Below are positions 1 through 8,266 of a stretch of 64,000 bases of DNA, one piece after another. A program made the position numbers and the translations under genes. Source of the DNA: Modestobacter italicus (GTDB lineage Bacteria > Actinomycetota > Actinomycetes > Mycobacteriales > Geodermatophilaceae); contig NZ_JABGCJ010000001.1 of NCBI RefSeq assembly GCF_019799965.1, forward strand, positions 1 through 64,000, in the 5' to 3' direction. The notes beneath the pieces are model-generated. The model had not been told where the DNA came from. It saw nothing but the letters and a program-made list of their open reading frames with translations, and did no database searches. How positions within the stretch are numbered: the stretch's first letter is position 1; every line of letters begins with the position of its first letter.

Positions 1-452
1 TAGCGCTTGGCCAGGGAGACGACCAGGCGGAGGTTGGCCTCCAGCAGGTGGTTCTTGGCGCGCTCGCCGTCCCGCACGATCCAGGTCAGCTCGCGGCGCA
101 GGGGGGCCGCCAGCTTGGTGCCGGCCTCGGCCGCCTCGGCCAGCTTGTGGTCGGCGTACAGGCCGGCCTCGATCCGCTTGGCGAGGTCGACCTCCTCCTC
201 GGCGGTCAGCAGCTTCACGCGGCCGATCAGCTTGAGGTAGGCGCGGACCGAGTCGGTGGAGGCTGTGAGCTCGGCCTCCTTGCGGGCCTGCCGCAGGGCG
301 ACGGCGTCCTCGTCGTCCTCCCAGACGAAGTCCGAGGAGGTCTCGGCGCCCGCGGGGGTCTCGGTGGTCTCGTCGGCGGCGGCGGGTACGACCTGCACGA
401 CGGAGTCGGCGTCGGCCGGGTTGCTCGAGGTGTCCACGTCGGCAACGCTCAT
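1..452 (-). CDS. Sigma-70 family RNA polymerase sigma factor (N-terminal part, runs off left edge)
   Basis: Promoter-recognition subunit of RNA polymerase; only about 150 N-terminal residues are inside the window. The ATG at 452 has AGGAGAGG six bases upstream. A loose acidic Ala/Asp/Glu leader of about 55 residues is followed by region 1.2 ([20 protein letters not shown]) and the beginning of region 2 ([15 protein letters not shown]), as in group 1/2 sigma factors. The leader is short compared with the long basic N-termini of actinobacterial HrdB/SigA, so this could be a SigB-like group 2 factor or a short principal sigma; the missing regions 2-4 prevent a decision. An AT-rich patch at 603-610, rare in this DNA, may hold its promoter. 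Confidence 0.88.
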   Translation of the reverse strand, partial: MSVADVDTSSNPADADSVVQVVPAAADETTETPAGAETSSDFVWEDDEDAVALRQARKEAELTASTDSVRAYLKLIGRVKLLTAEEEVDLAKRIEAGLYADHKLAEAAEAGTKLAAPLRRELTWIVRDGERAKNHLLEANLRLVVSLAKR

Positions 453-602
453 GTTCGCCTCTCCTGACGGTGTCGTCGGCGTCGCCGCACCCGAGGGTGA
501 TGGCGGAGAGGCCGGTGCTGGGTGCCGGCAGGAGCCGGCACGTGCTGACGGTCGACCACCCACCGGGCCGCGTCAGCGGCCGGGCTCGGGCAGTCGGCCT
601 GC

Positions 603-610
603 AATTTTAA
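603..610 (-). promoter_or_regulatory. Possible -10 of the sigma factor gene
   Basis: On the minus strand 609-604 reads TAAAAT inside TTAAAATT, about 150 bases before the sigma factor ATG. It is the only A/T run in the 215-bp gap. I see no clear -35 at the usual spacing, so this is a weak call. Confidence 0.3.
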
Positions 611-667
611 CCCGTCCGGGCCGAGGGGCGGTCGGCGCGGGCGAGATCTCACCCCCGGGCGGGGTGT

Positions 668-1321
668 TCAGCTCAGCCGGAGCCCCAGTGTGGCGGCCAT
701 CGGGGCGGCCAGCGACATCAGCGTGGTGGCGTCCACCACTGCCGAGCGCAGCGAGTCGACCCCCACCGCGGCCGAGGTGTCGCAGTCGACGAACTCGGCC
801 CGCTTGACCGTGAGCTGGGCGAACCGGGCCTCCACCAGCCGGCAGTCCTCGAACACCACGCCGTCCAGGGTGGCGCCGGTGAGGTCGAGGGCGCTGAGGT
901 CGCAGCGGGTGAAGCGGGCCCGCCGGACGGTGGCGAACCGGAGGTCCAGCCGTGCGGCCCGCACGTCGGTCAGCGTGACGTCGGACCACGTGCTCCCGGC
1001 CACCGAGACCCCGGCCAGCCGGCTGTCCCGGACGGCGACCCGCTGCCATCGGCTGTCCGGGACGTCGACGCCGGACAGGTCGGAGTCCACGACCTCGACG
1101 TCGGTGAACTGGCACCGGGTGATCCGCCCGCCGATGAGCCGGAGCCGGGCCAGCCGGCTGGCGCTGACCTCGACGTCGTCGAGCAGCACGTCCTCGACCT
1201 CGCCGTGCAGGGCCCGCTGCTCGACGTGGGCGGTCAGGTCGGCCGCCAGCAGGTGCTCCTCGGTCAGGTCGGCCGGCAGCTGCGGCGGGGCGGGCAGGAC
1301 GTTCTGGGATCGGGGTGCCAC
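668..1321 (-). CDS. Pentapeptide repeat-like protein
   Basis: A 217-residue protein whose second half is a right-handed quadrilateral beta-helix type repeat: successive stretches such as DSDLSGVDV, DSRLAGVSV, DLSALDLTGATLDGVVFEDCRL have a hydrophobic centre residue every five positions, typical of pentapeptide repeat proteins. The N-terminal 40 residues (PAPPQLPADLTEEHLLAADL) are not repeat-like. Start taken as GTG at 1321, the only start codon near the beginning of the coherent sequence; no good ribosome-binding site is visible. Such proteins usually act as scaffolds or protein-binding modules; no specific partner is apparent. It stands alone between the sigma factor and a membrane protein transcribed in the same direction. 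Confidence 0.8.
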   Translation of the reverse strand: MAPRSQNVLPAPPQLPADLTEEHLLAADLTAHVEQRALHGEVEDVLLDDVEVSASRLARLRLIGGRITRCQFTDVEVVDSDLSGVDVPDSRWQRVAVRDSRLAGVSVAGSTWSDVTLTDVRAARLDLRFATVRRARFTRCDLSALDLTGATLDGVVFEDCRLVEARFAQLTVKRAEFVDCDTSAAVGVDSLRSAVVDATTLMSLAAPMAATLGLRLS

Positions 1322-1436
1322 GCCTGGGGAAGGTAGGCGCTGTCCGCGGCCGGTCCGGGCAGGCCCCGGGTGGACCCGGGGCGGGCCGGTCTGATCTCCG
1401 GCGTCACCCGGCACCCGGCACCCGGCACCGACGACG

Positions 1437-2783
1437 TCACCACTCGGTGCGGACCACGACCTCGATGCCGATCGCGAGCACCACGCCGGCGGCCAGCCAT
1501 CCACGCCGTTGCCGGGGCGGGAGGAAGGCCGTGGCGACCAGCAGCCAGACGTAGAACGGCAGCCAGATCCGCTCGGTCTCCCCGCGCACGAGGCCGGTGA
1601 GGTCGCTGACCAGGATGCCGACGAGCGCGGCCAGCGGCAGCAGCGCCAGCCGGGCGCGGCGCAGCGAGGCGAGCCCGGCCACGGCCGCCGGGCCGACCGC
1701 GAGGGCGGCGGCGGCCAGGTTGGCGAAGACGAAGAACTCCAGCGGCCGGTTGGCGTAGGAGGGGCCCGAGCGCACCCGTTCCCCTGCGGCGGTGAACCCC
1801 TCCACCCACCAGTAGCCGCCGACGGCGAACGCCGCGACCACCAGCGCGACACCCAGCGCCGCGACCCCGAGCACCCGCACCACGCCGCCCCAGCCGAGCC
1901 GACCGCGGTGCACCAGGACGACGGTCAGCGCGACCAGCCCCAGCGCGGTGAGCCCGAAGGACAGGAACAGCGCCAGCCCGAGCAGCAGCCCACCGGCCAG
2001 GGCGCGCACGTCGGCGACGCCGGGGGCCCGGGCGGCCGCGGTCGCCAGCAGCGCCACGCCCCAGGCCGCCACACCGGCGAAGAGCGCGTCGGCCGAGGTC
2101 GCCACCCACAGCGCCATCGGGGCGAGCACGAGGAAGGGGGCGCTCGCGCGGGCCGGCTCCTCCCCCGCCACCGCGCGGACGGCGACCAGCACGGCCGGCA
2201 CCGCCAGCGCCCCGCCGGCGACGCACATCGCCGCCGCCCAGCCCAGCCCGCCCAGGCCGAGCCGGTCCAGCAGCACGAAGGCCAGCAGGGCGCCCGGCGG
2301 GTGCCCGGCGACGTGCGTCGTCCAGGGGTCCGCGGCGTCGGCCGGCACGGAGGCGACGAAGCCGGAGAGGAAGGCCCCGATCCCCTCGACCCGGGGGACG
2401 TCGTTCGGGTACTCGTAGACCACCGAGAGCGGCTCGGGCAGCCGGTGCCAGCCCGACGACAGCGCCAGGGCGACGGCCCACGCCGCGGCGGCGAGCGCGG
2501 AGCCGGGCAGCAGCACCCGCCACGGCGCCCGCGCGGCCAGCGCCGGCCCGGCCAGCACCCCGGCCAGACCGACGACCACCGGCAGCAGCACCCGCGGGGT
2601 GAGCACGACGTCGAAGCCGCCGCGCAGCACGTAGCCGCCGAGCAGGTGCAGGACGACGCCGTCGCGGGTGAGGTGCCAGCCGATCCGGCCCATCACCAGC
2701 ACGAACCCGACCACGAGGGCCACTGCGACGACGGGCAGCCACCGCCGCCGGCGGGTCGGAGCCTGGGGCGCGGCGGTGGTCAC
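1437..2783 (-). CDS. Polytopic membrane protein, GT-C glycosyltransferase-like
   Basis: A 448-residue integral membrane protein with roughly ten to twelve hydrophobic helices beginning at residue 14 (WLPVVAVALVVGFVLVM). The large extracytoplasmic loop after the early helices carries GHPPGALL, reminiscent of the HPP segment in dolichyl-phosphate-mannose type GT-C glycosyltransferases, so a lipid-linked sugar transferase role is possible but not shown. GTG at 2783 is chosen; the stretch upstream in frame is unlike a protein. It is divergent from the GT2/DUF2064 pair with a 78-bp gap, which suggests a shared cell-envelope glycosylation context. Specific substrate unknown. Confidence 0.75.
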   Translation of the reverse strand: MTTAAPQAPTRRRRWLPVVAVALVVGFVLVMGRIGWHLTRDGVVLHLLGGYVLRGGFDVVLTPRVLLPVVVGLAGVLAGPALAARAPWRVLLPGSALAAAAWAVALALSSGWHRLPEPLSVVYEYPNDVPRVEGIGAFLSGFVASVPADAADPWTTHVAGHPPGALLAFVLLDRLGLGGLGWAAAMCVAGGALAVPAVLVAVRAVAGEEPARASAPFLVLAPMALWVATSADALFAGVAAWGVALLATAAARAPGVADVRALAGGLLLGLALFLSFGLTALGLVALTVVLVHRGRLGWGGVVRVLGVAALGVALVVAAFAVGGYWWVEGFTAAGERVRSGPSYANRPLEFFVFANLAAAALAVGPAAVAGLASLRRARLALLPLAALVGILVSDLTGLVRGETERIWLPFYVWLLVATAFLPPRQRRGWLAAGVVLAIGIEVVVRTEW

Positions 2784-2861
2784 GGTGCGCGAGCGTAGGT
2801 GGACCGGCCGGTCGGCGCCCCTCACCCATCCGGCGGGGCAGCTCGGGCCGAACGCCGGGCG

Positions 2862-3545
2862 ATGAACGTCGACCACGGCTACCGTCCGTACGTGCCGGAC
2901 GTCGTCTTCCCCTGCCTGAACGAAGCCGGGGCGCTGCCCGCGGTGCTCACCCGGCTGCCCGAGGGCTACCGCGCGATCGTGGCCGACAACGGCTCGACGG
3001 ACGGGTCGGCGCAGATCGCCGCCGACCACGGCGCCACCGTGGTGCACGTGCCGCAGCGGGGCTTCGGTGCCGCGGCGCACGCCGGGCTGGAGGAGGCCAC
3101 CGCCGACGTCGTCTGCTTCTGCGACGCCGACGCCTCGATGGACCCGGCCGACCTGCCGCTCGTGGCCGATCCCGTGCTCGCCGGCGGGGCCGACCTGGTG
3201 CTGGGCCGTCGCCGGCCCACCTCTCGCGGCGCCTGGCCGGTGCACGCCCGGGTCGCCAACACCGCGCTGAGCGTCATGCTGCGCCGGCGCACCGGGCTCG
3301 CGCTGCACGACCTCGGCCCGATGCGCGCCGGACGGCGCGAGGCGCTGCTGGCACTGGCGATCACCGACCGCCGGTTCGGCTACCCGCTGGAGATGGTCAC
3401 CAAGGCCGCCGACGCGGGCTGGCGGATCGTCGAGGTGGACGTCGACTACGCCCCGCGCGCCGAGGGGACGAAGTCCAAGGTCACCGGCACCGCGCTCGGC
3501 ACGCTGCGCACGATCCGGGACATGCGGGAGGTGCTGGCGCGATGA
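2862..3545 (+). CDS. Glycosyltransferase family 2 protein
   Basis: A 227-residue GT-A fold transferase, probably cytoplasmic. The N-terminus shows the nucleotide-sugar fold: VVFPCLNEAGALPAVL, then VADNGSTDGSAQIAADHGA, then the metal-binding CDADASMDPADL (DAD where the family has DxD). It is shorter than dolichyl-phosphate mannose synthases and has no C-terminal membrane segment. ATG at 2862. The TGA stop overlaps the ATG of the next gene (ATGA), so translation is likely coupled to the DUF2064 protein. Donor and acceptor sugars cannot be deduced. Confidence 0.88.
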   Translation: MNVDHGYRPYVPDVVFPCLNEAGALPAVLTRLPEGYRAIVADNGSTDGSAQIAADHGATVVHVPQRGFGAAAHAGLEEATADVVCFCDADASMDPADLPLVADPVLAGGADLVLGRRRPTSRGAWPVHARVANTALSVMLRRRTGLALHDLGPMRAGRREALLALAITDRRFGYPLEMVTKAADAGWRIVEVDVDYAPRAEGTKSKVTGTALGTLRTIRDMREVLAR

Positions 3546-4213
3546 CCCCTGCCACGACGACCCAGCTGCTGGTGATCACCAAGGCACCGGTGCCGGGCCG
3601 GAGCAAGACCCGGCTGAGCCCGCCGTGCACCCCCGACCAGGCCGCCGCCATCGCCTCCGCCGCGGTCGGCGACACCCTCGACGTGGTGCGGGCGACCCCG
3701 GTGCATCGCCGGGTGGTGGCCCTGGACGGCGAGCCCCGCGACCTGGACCTGTCCGGCTGCGTCGTCGTCCCGCAGGTCGACGGGGACCTGGGCACCCGGC
3801 TGGCGCACACCTTCGCCGACGCGATGGGCGCCCCGGACGGCGCGCTGCCCACCCTGCTGATCGGCATGGACACCCCGCAGGTCACCCCCGCCCTGCTGAC
3901 CGACGCCCTCGACCGGCTGGTCGCGGCCGGCCCGGGGACGGCGGTGCTCGGCACGGCCCCGGACGGCGGCTGGTGGGCGCTCGGGCTGCACTCCCCCGAC
4001 GGCGCGCAGGTGCTGCCCGACGTCCCGATGTCCCGCGACGACACCGCGGTGCTGACCCGGGCCGCACTGGAGGGCGCCGGGCTGACCGTGCTCGACCTGC
4101 CGCAGCTCACCGACATCGACCACTTCCCCGACGCGCTGTCGGTGGCGGCGCTCTGCCCGCCGGACAGCCGCACCCGCCGGGTCGTCGACGAGGTGGCGGC
4201 GGGGCTGCCGTGA
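3542..4213 (+). CDS. DUF2064 / TIGR04282-type transferase
   Basis: A 223-residue protein of the DUF2064 family (nucleotidyl/glycosyl-transferase-like Rossmann fold). It starts with LLVITKAPVPGRSKTRLSP, the characteristic KxPxPGxxKTRL motif, and contains LIGMDTPQVTPALL and TAPDGGWWALGL, both matching the family's GxDxPxl and DGGyxllg segments. ATG at 3542 overlaps the GT2 stop; its own stop overlaps the GTG of the molybdopterin oxidoreductase. In many bacteria a GT2 protein and DUF2064 protein sit together (rSAM/selenodomain-associated transferases 1 and 2); biochemical role is undefined. Confidence 0.88.
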   Translation: MTPATTTQLLVITKAPVPGRSKTRLSPPCTPDQAAAIASAAVGDTLDVVRATPVHRRVVALDGEPRDLDLSGCVVVPQVDGDLGTRLAHTFADAMGAPDGALPTLLIGMDTPQVTPALLTDALDRLVAAGPGTAVLGTAPDGGWWALGLHSPDGAQVLPDVPMSRDDTAVLTRAALEGAGLTVLDLPQLTDIDHFPDALSVAALCPPDSRTRRVVDEVAAGLP

Positions 4214-5448
4214 CCGCCTCCCTGGACCGGGTGCTGGGCGCCCGGCTGCCGGCGCCCCCGGACGGTTTGCGCCGCGGGCCGTTCCGGCGGGGCGCCTTCG
4301 CCAGCCCGCTGCACTCCGAGCGGCGGGCCTCCCGGGTCGGCGCCTGGCTGGGCGCGGCGTTCCTGGTCTGCTTCCTCACCGGGATGATCAGCCACCTGGT
4401 CCAGGACGCGCCGAGCTGGTTCGTCTGGCCGGCCCGGCCGGTCTGGCTGTACGGCGTCACCCAGGGCCTGCACGTGGTCACCGGGCTGGCCGCGATCCCA
4501 CTGCTCCTGGTCAAGCTCTGGACGGTCTACCCGAAGCTGTTCGAGTGGCCGCCGGCCGGCTCGCCGTCCCGGCTGATCAGCCGCATCTCGATCCTGGTGC
4601 TGGTCGCCGCCGGCACGTTCCAGCTGCTCACCGGCCTGGTCAACATCGCGCAGTGGTACCCGTGGGGCTTCTTCTTCACCGACACCCACTACTGGACCGG
4701 CTGGATCGCGATCGGCGCGGTCGCGGTGCACGTGGGGGCCAAGGCGCCGGAGATCCGCCGCGGCCTGGCCCGCCGGGGCTCCCCCGGTGCGGTCGCCGGG
4801 CTGGCGCCGGAGCAGGCGGCCGAGCTGACCGCCGAGGACGAGGCGGCCGAGCACGGTGCGGTGTCCCGCCGCACGTTCGTGCTGGCCACCGGCGCCGGCG
4901 CCGGCGCGGTCACCCTGGCCATGGCCGGGCAGACGTTCTCGCCGCTCGCCGACGTGTCGTTGCTCGCGCCGCGGCACCCCGGCGTCGGCCCGCAGGACCT
5001 GCCGGTGCGGCAGACCGCCGAGCGGGCCGGGGTCACCGAGACCGCCGTCGACCCGGCCTACCGGCTCACCGTGGCGGGCCCGAACCCGCTGGAACTGACG
5101 CTGGCCGACCTGCAGGGGATGGCCCAGCACACCGTCGAACTGCCGATCACCTGCGTGGAGGGCTGGAGCGCCGGCGGCACCTGGACCGGGGTGCGGCTGG
5201 CCGACCTGCTCGAGGAGGCCGGGCTGCCGCGGGACACCCAGGTGACCGTCGAGTCGCTGCAGCCCGGCGGGCTCTACCGGGTGTCGACCGTGGCGCCGCC
5301 GCACGCGAGCAGCCCGCTGACCCTGCTGGCGCTGCAGCTGCAGGGCGAGCCGCTGGACCTAGACCACGGCTACCCGGTGCGGCTGATCGCGCCGAACCGG
5401 CCCGGGGTCATGCAGACCAAGTGGGTCACCGCGGTGGCGCCGGCATGA
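4210..5448 (+). CDS. Membrane-anchored molybdopterin-dependent oxidoreductase (sulfite oxidase fold)
   Basis: A 412-residue two-part protein. Residues about 45-185 form a membrane domain with four hydrophobic helices resembling a cytochrome b561-like anchor (SHLVQDAPSW, LHVVTGLAAIPLLLVK, THYWTGWIAIGAVAVHV; the His residues could bind haem). A second hydrophobic segment preceded by SRRTFVLATGAGAGA (about residue 217) looks like an internal twin-arginine/stop-transfer element. The C-terminal domain is the SUOX molybdenum-cofactor fold; ITCVEGWSAGG supplies the Mo-ligating Cys. GTG at 4210 overlaps the DUF2064 TGA. Probably an envelope redox enzyme fed by the membrane anchor; substrate unknown. 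A second, anchor-free homologue lies at 45600-46211. Confidence 0.88.
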   Translation: MTASLDRVLGARLPAPPDGLRRGPFRRGAFASPLHSERRASRVGAWLGAAFLVCFLTGMISHLVQDAPSWFVWPARPVWLYGVTQGLHVVTGLAAIPLLLVKLWTVYPKLFEWPPAGSPSRLISRISILVLVAAGTFQLLTGLVNIAQWYPWGFFFTDTHYWTGWIAIGAVAVHVGAKAPEIRRGLARRGSPGAVAGLAPEQAAELTAEDEAAEHGAVSRRTFVLATGAGAGAVTLAMAGQTFSPLADVSLLAPRHPGVGPQDLPVRQTAERAGVTETAVDPAYRLTVAGPNPLELTLADLQGMAQHTVELPITCVEGWSAGGTWTGVRLADLLEEAGLPRDTQVTVESLQPGGLYRVSTVAPPHASSPLTLLALQLQGEPLDLDHGYPVRLIAPNRPGVMQTKWVTAVAPA

Positions 5449-5504
5449 GCCCGGAGGGAGTGCCGTGAGCCTGGAGGCAGCACCGTGAGCCTGGAGGCAG
5501 AGCG
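5445..5504 (+). repeat. Three imperfect 20-bp direct repeats, each beginning with a start codon
   Basis: Units 5445-5464, 5465-5484 and 5485-5504 are tandem and similar (copies 2 and 3 share GTGAGCCTGGAGGCAG exactly; copy 1 reads ATGAGCCCGGAGGGAG). Each contains a start codon plus a GGAG. The first two units form seven-codon ORFs (MSPEGVP and VSLEAAP) whose TGA overlaps the next start codon; the third unit starts the real downstream gene. Confidence 0.85.
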
Positions 5505-6015
5505 CAGCCGGGAACGGGACCCGCGAGCCGCGGGGCTGGTGCCGGAGGACCCGTACGCCGCCGACCCGGACCGGCCGGCGACGTCGGCGCTGCGGCCGTG
5601 GTGGCGGTGGCTGTTCCTGCTCCCCGGGCTCGCCGCGCTGGCCTGGGGCGGCTACGGGCTGGTCTCCGCCGGGAGCCGCATCCCGCTGGGGTCGTGGGCG
5701 ACCTGGTTCGTCGGCGCCGCCCTGCTGCACGACCTGGTGCTCGCCCCGCTGTGGATCGCGTTGGGCTGGCTGGCCGCGCGGCTGCTCCCCCGCCCGGCCC
5801 GCCCGCCGGTGGTGGTCGCCGCCGTGGTCAGCGGGGTGCTCACGCTCATCACGCTGCCGTTCCTGCTCACCCCGGGCGACAGCCCGGCCAACCCGTCCTT
5901 CCTGCCGCGCGAGTACGGCCGCAACCTGCTGCTGATCGTGCTGGCGGTCTGGCTGGTGGCCGCGGTCTGGGCGGTGGTCGCCGTCCGCCGGGCCCGCCGG
6001 ACGGCGACGTCGTGA
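5485..6015 (+). CDS. Small integral membrane protein, unknown function
   Basis: A 176-residue protein with a charged, Pro-rich N-terminus (about 33 residues) and four predicted membrane helices: WLFLLPGLAALAWGGYGLV, WATWFVGAALLHDLVLAPLW, VVVAAVVSGVLTLITLPFLL and LLLIVLAVWLVAAVWAVVAV, ending in a basic tail. I do not recognise a family. GTG at 5485 lies in the third of three 20-bp repeats and is preceded by a GGAGG in the second repeat (5474-5478), so ribosomes terminating at the end of the molybdopterin oxidoreductase could step along two mini-ORFs to reach it. Position suggests it belongs with that oxidoreductase. Confidence 0.75.
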   Translation: MSLEAERSRERDPRAAGLVPEDPYAADPDRPATSALRPWWRWLFLLPGLAALAWGGYGLVSAGSRIPLGSWATWFVGAALLHDLVLAPLWIALGWLAARLLPRPARPPVVVAAVVSGVLTLITLPFLLTPGDSPANPSFLPREYGRNLLLIVLAVWLVAAVWAVVAVRRARRTATS

Positions 6016-6076
6016 TCACCTCGGGCTGAGCGGGCTCACCCCGACCGCGAGGCCCCGCTCAGCCCGACCTGATCAC
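6012..6076. terminator. Bidirectional hairpin between convergent genes
   Basis: 6021-6034 (TCGGGCTGAGCGGG) is perfectly complementary to 6054-6067, and outside a CC/CC mismatch GTGATCA (6012-6018) pairs with TGATCAC (6070-6076). Both genes' stop codons sit in the outer stem. No T-run follows, as is usual in GC-rich actinobacteria. Confidence 0.7.
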
Positions 6077-7404
6077 GCCGCGAGGGCGGCCCGCTCGACC
6101 ATCCGGCGGCTGGCCGCGGTGCCGGCGAGCACCAGCGCACAGCCGGCCACGACCGAGCCCAGGAACAGCACCACCCCGACCGGGGCGTCGGCCAACGCCT
6201 CGACGAACGGGCTGATCAGCGCCAGCGCGGTGACCGTCGCGCCCCCCACGCAGACCAGCAGCGGGATCCAGGTCTCCCGCATCCGGGCGGCGTGCAGCGT
6301 GCGCACCTCGGTGCCGGCCAGGTGCAGTGCGCGGTACTCCGCGGCGTGGTCGAGCACCCGGCCGGCCTGGGTGACCCCGGTGGAGACCGCGGCCAGCAGG
6401 GCGGCGATCACCAGCGTGACCGCCGTCCCGGTCGCGATGTCGATCCCCAGGTGCCGGTCCTCCTCCGCGCCGGTCGCCGCCAGACCCGGGCTGACGCTGA
6501 GCACACCGGCGACGAAGGCGACCAGCGCCACGCCGCCGACGCTGCGCCAGGCGGCCTTGGGGTCGTCGGCGATCCGCCGCCCGGCCAGCAGGGTGGGCAC
6601 GGTCCGGGCCCGCCGGGCGACCGCCCGGCCCAGCACCGAGACCAGCCACGGGCCGACCAGGTTGAACACCCACATCGCCCCGGCCAGGGTGCCGACCAGG
6701 ATGGCCAGCAGCACGACCGCCCCGACGTGGAGCATCCCGTTGGCGGCGAGCAGGAACACCCCCACGAGCGCGAACAGCGGCAGCAGCCGGGTCCAGGACA
6801 GCGGTGGCACCCCGGTGCGTCGGGCGACCCCCAGCGGGGTGATCGCGACCCGGCGCAGCGCGGCCAGCGCCGAGACCAGCGCGACCAGCGGCACCGCGGG
6901 CAGCGCGGACACCGCCCAGCCACCCACCCACAGCTCGTGGACGGCGAAGGCCCGGCCCTGGAAGTGCAGCAGCGCCACCAGCGGCAGGGTCACCCCGTAG
7001 AGCGCCGCGCCGGCCAGCGCGCCGGCGACCGCCTGAGCCAGCGCGTCGGCGACGGCCATCGTGGCGACCTGCCCGGTGGTCGCCCCGGCCAGCCGCAGCG
7101 CCGCCATCCGGGCGTTGCGCCGGGCGACCGCCAGCCGGGCCGCCGCACCACCGAGGGTGATCAGCGGCACCAGGATGAGCGCAGCCGCGACCACGGCCAG
7201 GACGACGTACACCTCCCCCGTGCCCGAGGTCTCGGCGCCGGCCCCGTCGACGGCGGCGCGGTCGATGAACGCCCGGAGCCCACCGAGGGTGGTCAGCAGC
7301 GCCCAGGTGACCGCGGCGAAGGCCAGCACCGCCAGGCCGGTGGTGAGCCGGTCCGGCCCCTGCCGCCGGGCCAGTGCCCACCACAGCCGCAACGCGGCCC
7401 TCAT
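6073..7404 (-). CDS. FtsX-like ABC transporter permease
   Basis: A 443-residue membrane subunit with two FtsX-type halves: an N-terminal helix (LTTGLAVLAFAAVTWALLTT), an extracytoplasmic stretch, then clustered helices (VYVVLAVVAAALILVPLITL) followed by the amphipathic RNARMAALRLAGATTGQV that matches the cytoplasmic coupling segment of FtsX permeases, repeated near the C-terminus as EYRALHLAGTEVRTLHAAR. It works with the ATPase immediately upstream; the two overlap by ATGA (7401-7404). This MacB/FtsX class usually exports lipids, peptides or senses envelope stress. Substrate unknown. ATG at 7404. Confidence 0.88.
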   Translation of the reverse strand: MRAALRLWWALARRQGPDRLTTGLAVLAFAAVTWALLTTLGGLRAFIDRAAVDGAGAETSGTGEVYVVLAVVAAALILVPLITLGGAAARLAVARRNARMAALRLAGATTGQVATMAVADALAQAVAGALAGAALYGVTLPLVALLHFQGRAFAVHELWVGGWAVSALPAVPLVALVSALAALRRVAITPLGVARRTGVPPLSWTRLLPLFALVGVFLLAANGMLHVGAVVLLAILVGTLAGAMWVFNLVGPWLVSVLGRAVARRARTVPTLLAGRRIADDPKAAWRSVGGVALVAFVAGVLSVSPGLAATGAEEDRHLGIDIATGTAVTLVIAALLAAVSTGVTQAGRVLDHAAEYRALHLAGTEVRTLHAARMRETWIPLLVCVGGATVTALALISPFVEALADAPVGVVLFLGSVVAGCALVLAGTAASRRMVERAALAA

Positions 7405-8111
7405 CGGGCGGCCACGTCGCCGGACCGGGCCGTCCGGCGGTCGTCGACCAGCCGCCCGTCGCCCATGGTCACCACCCGCCCGCACCAGGCGGCCACGCCC
7501 GGGTCGTGGGTGACCACCACCAGGGCGGCCCCGGCCGCCGAGGTCGCGCCGACCAGCAGGCCCATCACCTCCTGCCCCGTGGTCCCGTCGAGGGCACCGG
7601 TCGGCTCGTCGGCGAAGACCACGCCGGGCTCGGTGACCAGGGCGCGGGCGATCGCCACCCGCTGGCCCTGTCCACCGGAGAGCTCGCCGGGCCGTCGCTG
7701 CTCCAGCCCGGCGAGCCCGAGGTGCGCCAGCCAGCGGGCCGCCCGCTCGGTCGCCGTCCGCCGGTCGACCCCGGCCAGCATCAGCGGCAGCGCGGCGTTC
7801 TCCACCGCCGGCAGTTCGGGCAGCAGCTGGCCGGACTGGAAGACGAAGCCGAAGTCGGTGCGGCGCAGCACGGTCCGCTTGGCGTCGGACAGCCGGGCCA
7901 GGTCCTGCCCGCCCCACGTCACCGACCCCTCGGTCGGGGCGACGATGCCGGCCAGGCAGTGCAGCAGCGTCGTCTTGCCCGAGCCCGAGGGGCCCATCAC
8001 GGCCAGGGACTCGGCACCCACGTCGAGGTCCACCCCGGCGAGGGCGTGCGCGGCGGCGGCGCCGTCGCCGTAGGTCATCCGGAGGCCCCGGGCGGAGAGG
8101 ATCGCGGTCAT
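7401..8111 (-). CDS. ABC transporter ATP-binding protein
   Basis: A 236-residue ATPase of the LolD/MacB type. Walker A is GPSGSGKTT (about residue 38), the Q-loop region is FVFQSGQLLPELPAVEN, the signature is LSGGQGQRVAIARAL, Walker B is VVFADEPTGALD and the switch His is in VVVTHD. The signature has Gln-Gly-Gln rather than the usual Gly-Gln-Gln order, a mild deviation. ATG at 8111; the stop overlaps the permease ATG, so the pair form an operon on the minus strand. Confidence 0.92.
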   Translation of the reverse strand: MTAILSARGLRMTYGDGAAAAHALAGVDLDVGAESLAVMGPSGSGKTTLLHCLAGIVAPTEGSVTWGGQDLARLSDAKRTVLRRTDFGFVFQSGQLLPELPAVENAALPLMLAGVDRRTATERAARWLAHLGLAGLEQRRPGELSGGQGQRVAIARALVTEPGVVFADEPTGALDGTTGQEVMGLLVGATSAAGAALVVVTHDPGVAAWCGRVVTMGDGRLVDDRRTARSGDVAAR

Positions 8112-8266
8112 GGCCCCAGCGTGGCCGCTCCCCCACCCCGGCCGCGTCGGCCCGGGGGTGGAACTCCGCCGGTCCGGTCCACCCGGGGTCGTACGACCGG
8201 CGGGTTTCCCCGCGCGGCCGGGCGGGCAGCGAGCGGGCACGTGCCGTACCGACGACGGAGGCCAGC

